DNA from: Desulfovibrio sp.
Lineage (GTDB): Bacteria; Desulfobacterota; Desulfovibrionia; Desulfovibrionales; Desulfovibrionaceae
Assembly (NCBI GenBank): GCA_024683955.1
Contig: JAIKXS010000065.1
Location: 1-64,000, forward strand
DNA: 64,000 nt
Direction: 5' to 3'
In this document: piece after piece, positions 27,687 to 34,776 of the stretch
Position numbering within the stretch: the first letter of the stretch is position 1
Layout: the number at the start of each line of letters is the position of its first letter
The notes under the pieces: generated by a model
The model's database searches: none
The model's input: the letters and a program-made list of their open reading frames with translations, nothing else
Told to the model about the DNA's origin: nothing
Made by a program: the position numbers and the translations under genes

Positions 27687-27977
27687 CGAAATCTTTTCAG
27701 CGCGGAACTCCCGGCAAGGTGACCGGGGAGGAAACGCTGCTCCCGTTGTTTTCCCTCTTATTTTCCCGACCGCCACTCGTCTACCGACCGGTCAGGCATA
27801 CCATTGCATGCAAAAGACAGGATATCTGCCGTTCCGAACGAAAGCCCAGCAGGAAGGCTGAAGGTTTTCGGGACAGACAATGCAAAAGAAATATGGCGCC
27901 CTGCTGCAGTCACTGCATCGGCACACAAGAAAAGACAGGCAAAAGACTGAGAGCCCACCTGTCCTCATGTCTATTCT
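27687..27977 (-). other. long 5' leader of pyk
   Basis: The predicted pyk message has about 290 nt before its start codon, much more than translation needs. It contains several short complementary segments (for example the GACCGGTC palindrome at 27786-27793). I recognise no known riboswitch class in it. The ribosome-binding site before pyk is weak, which would suit control by leader structure. This is inference. Confidence 0.35.
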
Positions 27978-27984
27978 ACACTAG

Positions 27985-28013
27985 ATTATCCGCATGTTCT
28001 GCGCGCGTGTCAA
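27985..28013 (-). promoter_or_regulatory. pyk promoter (sigma70 type)
   Basis: TTGACA (28008-28013), 17 nt, then GATAAT (27985-27990) on the minus strand: one mismatch from full consensus. The start of transcription would be near 27978, leaving a leader of about 290 nt before pyk. Confidence 0.75.
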
Positions 28014-28067
28014 GAATCACTTTGGCTCGGCACTGCCGGGAAACAGGGCAGAAGAAGGAGGACAGAA

Positions 28068-28355
28068 ATGACGGAATCCGGCAATATATCCCGTCTGTCA
28101 GGGAGAAAGAAAGTTCTGTCGGCAGCGGTCCTGTCAGGGGATAGGGCCGGCGAAAGTCCCCTTTCCGGGAGACACACGGAAACCTTCCGATCTGCAGGAA
28201 ATCACGACGAATCCGGACTCGTACACGCCGCTGCCGTTCTTCCGCAGGCAACGGCGGACAACCGACCCCGTACTTGGAACGGAGGCAGCAATATCTTCCG
28301 GATATTACGGATTCACTTATCCAGGATCCGAAGCATAACGTCCCGCGACGCATAA
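28068..28355 (+). CDS. possible small protein of unknown function
   Basis: A 95-codon frame begins with ATG after an excellent ribosome-binding site (AAGGAGGACAGAA), divergent from the pyk promoter. The predicted protein is Ser/Arg-rich, without membrane segment, motif or recognisable family, and its codon use is unlike that of the neighbouring genes. It may be spurious; the ribosome-binding site is the only positive sign. Confidence 0.2.
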   Translation: MTESGNISRLSGRKKVLSAAVLSGDRAGESPLSGRHTETFRSAGNHDESGLVHAAAVLPQATADNRPRTWNGGSNIFRILRIHLSRIRSITSRDA

Positions 28356-28360
28356 AGGCA

Positions 28361-28433
28361 AAAAAAAATCCAATCAGGAAAAAGGCGAAAAAGCCCGTAG
28401 AATAAGGAGATATCCCCCCTGCCTGACTGGATT
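28361..28433 (-). terminator. possible terminator or structured 3' UTR downstream of the DUF3467-like gene
   Basis: AATCCAATCAGG (28367-28378) and CCTGACTGGATT (28422-28433) can form a 12-bp stem with one G-U, enclosing 43 nt. On the minus strand the stem ends in a run of nine U residues. The loop is long for a simple terminator and contains a small inner hairpin. It lies about 160 nt past the stop codon at 28594. Confidence 0.45.
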
Positions 28434-28593
28434 CAAAATAACGGCAATGGATATTCCCGCGTCTCTCCCCCGTACGGCAAGAGATAAGAAGCAGGAGATC
28501 CGCGGTGAGGGATGTTCCGAACGAGCAGACTCGTTACGGAAGGACCCCTGCACGGATTTCCGTATTCTTTAGCAACGCGGTGACAACTGCACC

Positions 28594-28902
28594 CTATTCA
28601 CGGGTTGTGGCCTGTTCGATTGTCTGAGAAAGCACGGTTACAAGACGCTTTGCCGTATCGAGGTTCATCATGAGACGCCGCTCGAGTTCCACCGCATAGA
28701 CGGGCTGCTTTTGCCCGTTTGCATCGGTTGCGGAATCGGGATAGCTCAAGCCGCAGGAAAGCGAGAGCAGACCGTCAATGATACGCGTCTGAAAAACGTT
28801 GACATACGCCGACGGTATGTGGTCATGGCTGAGGACCATAGGTAATTGAACAGACTGCCCTTCTGTCTTATCTGATGATGTCTGCTCCTGATCTTTGTTC
28901 AT
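28594..28902 (-). CDS. DUF3467-like small protein
   Basis: From the ATG at 28902, preceded by AGGAGAAGCTT, the product is 102 residues. The pattern (an acidic, polar N-terminus, PSAYVNVFQTRIIDGLLSLSCGL, then a C-terminal ERRLMMNLDTAKRLVTVLSQTIEQ) resembles DUF3467, a family of small bacterial proteins of unknown function in which the first block ends a beta strand and the last block is a conserved helix. The match is by eye and modest. The reading frame continues upstream but without a start signal. It stands alone on its strand. Confidence 0.55.
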   Translation of the reverse strand: MNKDQEQTSSDKTEGQSVQLPMVLSHDHIPSAYVNVFQTRIIDGLLSLSCGLSYPDSATDANGQKQPVYAVELERRLMMNLDTAKRLVTVLSQTIEQATTRE

Positions 28903-29482
28903 AAGCTTCTCCTTTATCTTTGACCTCCCCCGGACCTTGGTACGAAAGAAGTTCTTACGGTTAATCAAGAAGGACCGCTGAACGACGCTCCCGGTCTGCT
29001 TTCGGAGATCGGCTCCAGACTGACGCACCGTCCCCGCAACACGGGAGACGGTCACGGTCTGCCCGGAAACAACACGGGTAGCGGATCGCGGCACTGAGAG
29101 CTCTTCGTTCGCCCGAACTCACGGCTTGTGCCGTCAAAGAGCGTCATGCAGGACCACATGCGCCCGGCAACGTCACGCGGCGACGCCTCCGCGGGCTGGG
29201 ACACTCTCCCCGCCGGATTTTGAAATATTTTCTGCACCCGAAGAGAAAGCGCCGTACCCTGATCTGTTTTCGTCAGTGAGGACAGAGTGACCCGCGTCAC
29301 GTTCTTTGTCGTCACATCTTTTATGGCATTTCACCCAATCTGTTCCGGATAAAAAATACGACTGTTGCTTTCATTTCTTCCTCTCGCCCGGGGGAAGGAA
29401 AGGCATCATACACACCTTTAAATTTAGAACATACCGCTCATCTCTAAAAAAAAAATATATGAAGCTGGCTAAACACGAAGGC
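28903..29482. other. intergenic region between the DUF3467-like gene and the NSS transporter
   Basis: Open minus-strand frames cross 29052-29315 (an 87-codon frame from GTG, ending FPGRP) and the region just upstream of 28902, but neither has a ribosome-binding site or recognisable product. A decayed gene is possible. From 29380 on the sequence turns AT-rich and leads into the NSS promoter. Confidence 0.35.
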
Positions 29483-29511
29483 TTGCGAGTTTTGCATACT
29501 TTAAGTATAGT
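29483..29511 (+). promoter_or_regulatory. promoter of the NSS transporter, with an embedded palindrome
   Basis: TTGCGA (29483-29488), 17 nt, TATAGT (29506-29511). The palindrome ATACTT-t-AAGTAT (29496-29508) covers the spacer and the start of the -10 element, a position suited to a repressor site. The start of transcription would be near 29518. Confidence 0.55.
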
Positions 29512-29731
29512 TGCTCTATAAAAAATGTCAACGATCTTAAAAGGTATCCCTGCAGATAAAATGATTCGAAAAATAACAACAGTACAAGACCGTTCGGAAC
29601 AATACAGATCTGAGTGATCCTAATGAAATATCAAGAATTATACATTTTTTTCTGCAGAAAAAGAAACATTGCAACACAGTTGCATAGAGATCCGTTCTTC
29701 CTTCAAACATTACTATAATAAGGCACTGCCC

Positions 29732-31108
29732 GTGTGCACGACACTCCGCGAAACCTTTTCCTCCCGATTCGGCTTTCTCATGCTTTCAGCAGCATGTGCC
29801 ATAGGCCTTGGAAATGTCTGGCGTTTTCCGTTCATCACAGGAAAATACGGAGGGGGCATCTTTGTTGTAGTGTACCTCCTTTTTCTCCTGGCCGTTTTGC
29901 CCGTGATGATCATGGAGTTTGCCATAGGCCGGGCCTCGAAAAGCTCGCTTGGAAAAAGCTTTCACGTCCTTGAGCAGCCGGGCACTTTCTGGCACAGAAT
30001 GGGATGGCTTTCGCTCATCGGCCCCTACGCGCTCATGATGTTCTACACCACCATTTCCGGGTGGATGCTCTACTACTGCATCAAGATGGCACAGGGCGCA
30101 TTCGAGAATCTCTCCATAGGCCAGTCGGCTTCTTTTTTTGAAACCATGCTGTCCAATCCGGCCCTGCAGGTTTTCTGGATGACCGTCTGCGTTGCCACCT
30201 GTTTCGCTGTGAATGCGTCCGGCCTCAGAAATGGAGTGGAACGGGTGATCAACGCGATGATGGTTGGTCTCTTCATTCTGCTTTCAGTGCTTGTCGTCCG
30301 CGTTCTCTTCCTTCCGGGCGCCCTTGACGGCCTCAGGTACTTTCTGATCCCGGACACGGAACGCTTCTTTTCGGCAAGTTTCCTTGAAATCTGCAATGCT
30401 GCCATGTGTCAGGCTTTTTTCACCCTGGGGATCGGTAACGGCTGCATGGCGACCATCGGCAGCTACTATTCCAGGGAAAAATCCCTTCCGGGGGAAGCCC
30501 TGTGGGTGGCGTTTCTCGATACGTTCGTGGCCATGCTCGCCGGCATGCTCGTTTTTCCCGCCTGCTTTTCCTTTCAGATCAATCCAGACAGCGGGCCCGG
30601 GCTTATTTTCATCACGCTTCCCCATATTTTCAACAGCATGTCACACGGTTATATATGGGGGATGCTCTTCTTTCTCTTTATGACCTTCGCCTCCTTCTCC
30701 ACGGTTATCGCAGTCTTTGAAACCATCATCTCCCACAGCCAGGATGTCCACATGTGCACACGCAAAAAAGCCTGCCTCAAGCACGGTATTGTGCTCTGGG
30801 CACTGTCGCTTCCGTGCGCCCTTTCCTGGAGCGTCCTCTCGGACGTCCACCCCTTTGGCGGATCTTCGACCATCCTCGATCTGGAGGACTTTATTTTAAG
30901 CTCAAACATTCTTCCCATCGGAGCTCTTCTTTTCACCCTTTTCTGCACATTGAAAAACGGCTGGGGATGGGACAATTTCATCCGGGAAGCAAATCAGGGA
31001 AACGGCCTCAAACTGCCACACTGGTTCAAATTCTATCTCCGATGGGTTCTTCCCGTTCTGCTTCTCTTTGTTTTTACTGCGGGCTACGTGGAACGATTCT
31101 GGAAATAG
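29732..31108 (+). CDS. sodium-dependent transporter, NSS (SNF) family
   Basis: NSS proteins are Na+-coupled symporters of amino acids and amines in the inner membrane. Near the N-terminus RETFSSRFGFLMLSAACAIGLGNVWRFPF is the family's Na+-site and unwound first helix; FFTLGIGNGCMATIGSYY in helix 6 and the remaining membrane segments (about eleven to twelve) agree. The GTG at 29732, with TAAGG eight bases before it, places the conserved motif about six residues from the start as in relatives (458 residues). A TTG at 29669 would add 21 residues. The substrate cannot be inferred. Confidence 0.92.
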   Translation: MCTTLRETFSSRFGFLMLSAACAIGLGNVWRFPFITGKYGGGIFVVVYLLFLLAVLPVMIMEFAIGRASKSSLGKSFHVLEQPGTFWHRMGWLSLIGPYALMMFYTTISGWMLYYCIKMAQGAFENLSIGQSASFFETMLSNPALQVFWMTVCVATCFAVNASGLRNGVERVINAMMVGLFILLSVLVVRVLFLPGALDGLRYFLIPDTERFFSASFLEICNAAMCQAFFTLGIGNGCMATIGSYYSREKSLPGEALWVAFLDTFVAMLAGMLVFPACFSFQINPDSGPGLIFITLPHIFNSMSHGYIWGMLFFLFMTFASFSTVIAVFETIISHSQDVHMCTRKKACLKHGIVLWALSLPCALSWSVLSDVHPFGGSSTILDLEDFILSSNILPIGALLFTLFCTLKNGWGWDNFIREANQGNGLKLPHWFKFYLRWVLPVLLLFVFTAGYVERFWK

Positions 31109-31227
31109 TAAGAAACAGCCGTAAAAACGGCATCGACCGTGCAGATGCCGCACCCCGGTTCCGTCGAAGACAGCCCGTGTGACCGGTGCCCCTCCACACC
31201 GCGTGGTCAGGGGAGTGCCATTTTTCC

Positions 31228-31527
31228 TCAGGTCAAAGAAAAAACTTCGGCCTTCCCCGTGCGGTCAAACTGACCGATACGGGCATCGTGGGTACAGCCC
31301 TTCCACGTAAACCGGTAAAGTGCCTCTTCTCCGCTTTCGGAACGAACGAGATCAGCACGAACGACTTCATCTTCGGAAATATCATGCATACCCCATCCCC
31401 CCTGCGGGTCGTCCGCCTCAAGACGGTCAACCATGAGCTGCATGGCATCTTCGTGTAAAAAGCCGTAGTTTTTTTCATATTTGCTATCAATACAAATAAG
31501 TATACGTGGTGGAAACGCCGTGATCAT
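31228..31527 (-). CDS. small hypothetical protein
   Basis: From the ATG at 31527, just after GGAGGGGGAGGT, the product is 99 residues. It has no signal peptide or membrane segment, is acidic, and contains tryptophans at WGMHDI and FTWKG. I do not recognise a family. The clear ribosome-binding site and the divergent position 48 nt from the M23 lipoprotein gene suggest a real gene. It converges with the NSS gene, separated by 120 nt that include a weak hairpin. Confidence 0.55.
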   Translation of the reverse strand: MITAFPPRILICIDSKYEKNYGFLHEDAMQLMVDRLEADDPQGGWGMHDISEDEVVRADLVRSESGEEALYRFTWKGCTHDARIGQFDRTGKAEVFSLT

Positions 31528-31575
31528 ACCTCCCCCTCCAACAAAAAAATTCTGTGTTTTGCGGATTATGCCCCT

Positions 31576-33009
31576 ATGACCATAAAAAACATACATGCCA
31601 ATACCCGAAAAAGCTCTCACAAAAAACGGTTGGCAGTACAAGCACACCGATGGCTCGGTAGCACACCGGTACAAGCAAGAGATCATGGGGGTTTCGTATC
31701 AGGCACCCTGTTCTGCCTCCTTTGTCTTTTTGTGAGCGGAATGTTCCTCCTCACCGCCTGCAATGGCGAAGGGGAGAAGCAGGAGCATACGCGCACAAAT
31801 ACGCTGCAAAACAGCCGGGACAAGAGCAGTATACACACGAGGACAGGGAGAGAAAAGCAGGAGGATGCTGCTGAGGATTTTGAAAAAAATGCGGCCACGG
31901 CACCTCCTACATCCCCGATGGCGGATGAATTGTCCTCTCTGCAAACACCTGCTCCCGCACAGGGGAAGACAGCGGAAAACAAGACGAAAAGTACAGAGAA
32001 AGAGCAACAGAACGGTGAAAATATATCTGGCAATGAGACTCACACCCCCCTTACGGACAGCCCCATTGCCCCCCGGGAGGATACGCCGGAAAAAAGACAG
32101 AATGCCCGTAACGACACGGCCGGCAAGACGCCCCCCCGTAAAGATGCAGAAAAATCCAACCTGCCCCCGGGTGGCACACCTGAACAAAGTCCTTCAAAAA
32201 AACGTGAAGACTCCGCGAAAAATTCCCCTGAAAAAAACGATGAAACGGGCAACAGACCTCCGGCAAAGGATCAAGTCCCCGCAACGGGCCCTTCAAAAAA
32301 GGATGGAGAAAAGGATGCAGGAAAGGAGAAGAGAAAAAAAACAGGCAATGACGTTGGCCAAAAGCCGCTTAAGGGTGAGCATCATGAATTCATCAAGCCG
32401 GCCGACAAGGCCCTCCCCCCCCTCAAAACCATTTTGACAGCCCCCTTTGGAGAACGGAGATTTGGAGGGCCATCCGGTTTCCATATCCATGCCGGCATCG
32501 ATATCAGAGCGCATCTCGGCTGGCCCGTGGTGGCCCTCGGTGACGGGGAAATCACCAAGGCAGGCTTCTACGGCAATGCGGGCATCATGGTCGAAATCAG
32601 TCAGGACGACGGCTACACGTCAAAATACGCCCATTTGCAGACTGTGACTGTCGTACCCGGACAACGAATCGCCAAGGGGGAAAAAATCGGTGAAATCGGC
32701 TGCACGGGATTTACAACAGGCGCACACCTTCACTTTGGCATCGCCATAAACGGACGCAACATCGACCCCATGAAGGTCCTAACGTCTGCCGAGGATATAA
32801 TACGTCCCGCTTCAGAACAGATACCCGATCCCCTGGGACCACAACAATGTAACGGGCACATGGGGGCCTACACCCCGGCAGGCGCCTTCAGCCCGAGACG
32901 CGGTCCCGTTATCCGCGGGCGGAACGGAAAGGCAAGACGAATCAACCTGAAAGCTCTCAGGGAGTTCAAGGCGCCGGAAATCCCCCTCTGGAACACCAGA
33001 AGGCGATAG
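31576..33009 (+). CDS. M23 (LytM) family peptidase-domain lipoprotein
   Basis: The N-terminus has a lipobox LLTAC with Cys62 after a hydrophobic core, preceded by about 40 extra residues, so the real start may lie further in. Residues ~65-270 are a low-complexity linker rich in Lys, Glu, Pro, Thr and Asn, probably disordered. The C-terminal M23 domain (about 275-405) has H305-x3-D309 (HAGID) and H384-L-H386 (HLHFG), the zinc ligands of LytM/lysostaphin-type endopeptidases, so it may be catalytic rather than an EnvC/NlpD-type activator. It probably acts on cell-wall cross-bridges from a membrane anchor, the linker giving reach. No ribosome-binding site is obvious at the first ATG. Confidence 0.85.
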   Translation: MTIKNIHANTRKSSHKKRLAVQAHRWLGSTPVQARDHGGFVSGTLFCLLCLFVSGMFLLTACNGEGEKQEHTRTNTLQNSRDKSSIHTRTGREKQEDAAEDFEKNAATAPPTSPMADELSSLQTPAPAQGKTAENKTKSTEKEQQNGENISGNETHTPLTDSPIAPREDTPEKRQNARNDTAGKTPPRKDAEKSNLPPGGTPEQSPSKKREDSAKNSPEKNDETGNRPPAKDQVPATGPSKKDGEKDAGKEKRKKTGNDVGQKPLKGEHHEFIKPADKALPPLKTILTAPFGERRFGGPSGFHIHAGIDIRAHLGWPVVALGDGEITKAGFYGNAGIMVEISQDDGYTSKYAHLQTVTVVPGQRIAKGEKIGEIGCTGFTTGAHLHFGIAINGRNIDPMKVLTSAEDIIRPASEQIPDPLGPQQCNGHMGAYTPAGAFSPRRGPVIRGRNGKARRINLKALREFKAPEIPLWNTRRR

Positions 33010-33091
33010 AACACCACAAACGGGATACACAGAAGCAAAAAAGGTCAAGAAACTTGCCCGAATACGTCTTTTTGTGTACTATATTCGCACT

Positions 33092-33568
33092 ATGAAACAA
33101 TTATGGACTCCATGGCGTATTGACTACATTCTCGGCCCGAAACCCGATGAATGTGTTTTCTGTTTGCCATCATCCACGGATGAAGACGAGCAACGTCTCG
33201 TGCTGCACAGGGCCGAACACGCCTTTGTCATCATGAACAAATATCCCTATTCCAACGGACATATCATGGTTTGCCCGTACAGGCATGTGATGCAGCTCGC
33301 CGATGTGCCGCTACATGAACTGCATGAGATCATGGGACTTATCCAGCGCTGTTCTGTTATTCTGCAGGACCATTTTCACTGTGAGGGCATCAACGTTGGT
33401 CTGAATCAGGGACAGGCCGCCGGAGCCGGCATCCGTGAACATCTGCATTTTCATCTTGTTCCAAGGTGGAACGGCGACTCATCGTTCATGGCCGTTTTCG
33501 ACGAAGTACGGACGATTCCGGAACATCTTTCCAGCAGCTATCAGAAATTACGTCCCTATTTTGCCTGA
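33092..33568 (+). CDS. HIT family (histidine triad) nucleotide-binding protein
   Basis: HIT proteins hydrolyse or transfer nucleotides from substrates such as AMP-amino acids or Ap4A. The 158-residue product begins MKQLWTPWRIDYI, the usual start of the FHIT-like bacterial branch, has the possible metal site ECVFC near residue 24, and the triad HLHFHLVPRW near residue 122. A GTG six codons earlier is an alternative. Neither start has a ribosome-binding site. A candidate promoter (TTGCCC at 33054, 17 nt, TACTAT at 33077) would start transcription almost at the ATG, so the message may be leaderless. Confidence 0.92.
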   Translation: MKQLWTPWRIDYILGPKPDECVFCLPSSTDEDEQRLVLHRAEHAFVIMNKYPYSNGHIMVCPYRHVMQLADVPLHELHEIMGLIQRCSVILQDHFHCEGINVGLNQGQAAGAGIREHLHFHLVPRWNGDSSFMAVFDEVRTIPEHLSSSYQKLRPYFA

Positions 33569-34076
33569 AGACACCGGCAAGCTGCCAGTCTCAGACCTGG
33601 GCGTATCTGATCAACGGGAAAGGGAAGACGCCGCATGTTTTTTTCGGTTCTGCTTCAATTTTCCCGAGTCGCCCGACTGGCAATATAAGCTCAACGCATT
33701 TTTATAGACACCTGCATAAAAACACAGAGACACTACAACATTATTTACAGAAGCCTGATATATCCAGAATCTCTTCAAATATAAGATATTGATAATATAC
33801 CTGTAAATACATTATTTATTTTCCATGTAGTGGCAACTTTCTACTACTTTTTTGTTTTCATGCATTGGAAAAATCAAACGATAATTTCCGTACAACATTG
33901 GTAGGTGTCCGTTACGCCGAACATAAAAGCTCCACGCACAGTGGAAGGGTAAAGGGCCATACAACCCCGAGTAGCAGTTACATAGTGAAAAGGGTTTCGT
34001 TGCGGTGAAAAGAAAAACCATGCAGGTTTTTTCTTCTTTTCACAAACGATTTATGTGTCTTTTGCGGGAGGCTTTC
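33569..34076. other. intergenic region, AT-rich, between the HIT gene and lapA
   Basis: The first 140 nt have normal composition with no hairpin terminator that I can identify; 33,710-33,860 is AT-rich. A minus-strand frame (33812-34021) has no ribosome-binding site and a Cys/Phe-rich translation unlike a normal protein. I see no gene. Confidence 0.4.
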
Positions 34077-34532
34077 ATGCGTTATCTCAAAGTATTGATT
34101 CTGGCATGTCTTATATTTCTCGCCCTGGTTTTCTTCTTCCAAAACCAGACAATTCTCTCCACAAAAATGGAATTGAAGCTTGATCTTTTCTTCATTCCGC
34201 CAATGACATCCATTACGTTACCCTTTTACTTCCTTGTCATCTGCGCGTTCTTTATCGGTGTTCTGCTCTCTCTCTCGCTTCTCGTCTGGGACAGACTCCA
34301 CCTTTCCGCACGGCTCATGAAGGACAAGTGGCAGATCAAATCACTCTCAAGCAAGCTTGCCAAGGCGGAACGTCTTGCGGATAACAAGCCAAAGCCAACC
34401 CTCGGTGATCGTATAAAGGCCTTCAGCACAGCCGAGGCACGGCCTGTCGCGGAAAAATCCCCCGAAAAGCCATCCGTGCCCGCGACTCCCGCTCCGGCAC
34501 AAACGGCCTCTACCGACGCAAAGGCAGTCTAG
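34077..34532 (+). CDS. lapA: LapA family (DUF1049) inner-membrane protein
   Basis: The ATG at 34077 follows GCGGGAGGCTTTC and gives 151 residues. Two membrane segments (about 5-20 and 43-66) enclose a short periplasmic loop (FFFQNQTILSTKMELKL), the LapA pattern, followed by a cytoplasmic coiled region (DKWQIKSLSSKLAKAERLA) and an Ala/Pro-rich tail. In E. coli LapA works with LapB to control lipopolysaccharide synthesis through LpxC and FtsH, but no lapB is adjacent here, so the role is assigned by family only. A perfect terminator follows 180 nt downstream. Confidence 0.8.
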   Translation: MRYLKVLILACLIFLALVFFFQNQTILSTKMELKLDLFFIPPMTSITLPFYFLVICAFFIGVLLSLSLLVWDRLHLSARLMKDKWQIKSLSSKLAKAERLADNKPKPTLGDRIKAFSTAEARPVAEKSPEKPSVPATPAPAQTASTDAKAV

Positions 34533-34713
34533 GCCCTATCGCCCAGACCTTCAGGAAGCTCCTATTTCCGCCGGTCCCTGCGTACGACGGCGGACACCCA
34601 AACCGAGCTTCGCTGACGCCGGACCTTGATGCAGCCGTTCTCGTGCCGCACGTCTTCACGGAGATACTGCTAATCTTCCCGGAAATTACGGGAGAAAATG
34701 TCAATGTTTACAG

Positions 34714-34750
34714 GCCGTTTTCCCGACCAAACGGGAAGACGGCTTTTTTT
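34714..34750 (+). terminator. rho-independent terminator just upstream of mutS
   Basis: GCCGTTTTCCCG (34714-34725) and CGGGAAGACGGC (34732-34743) form a 12-bp stem with one G-U, followed by seven T. It ends only 26 nt before the mutS start codon, too little room for an ordinary promoter downstream, so it either terminates lapA with the mutS promoter overlapping the hairpin, or attenuates mutS. Confidence 0.85.
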
Positions 34751-34776
34751 CTTCCTCTTTGTTGAGTAACGACCCC

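Noticed and set aside
29052..29315. 87-codon minus-strand frame before the DUF3467-like gene
   Set aside because: GTG start without a ribosome-binding site, no recognisable product. It may be part of a decayed gene but I could not support it.
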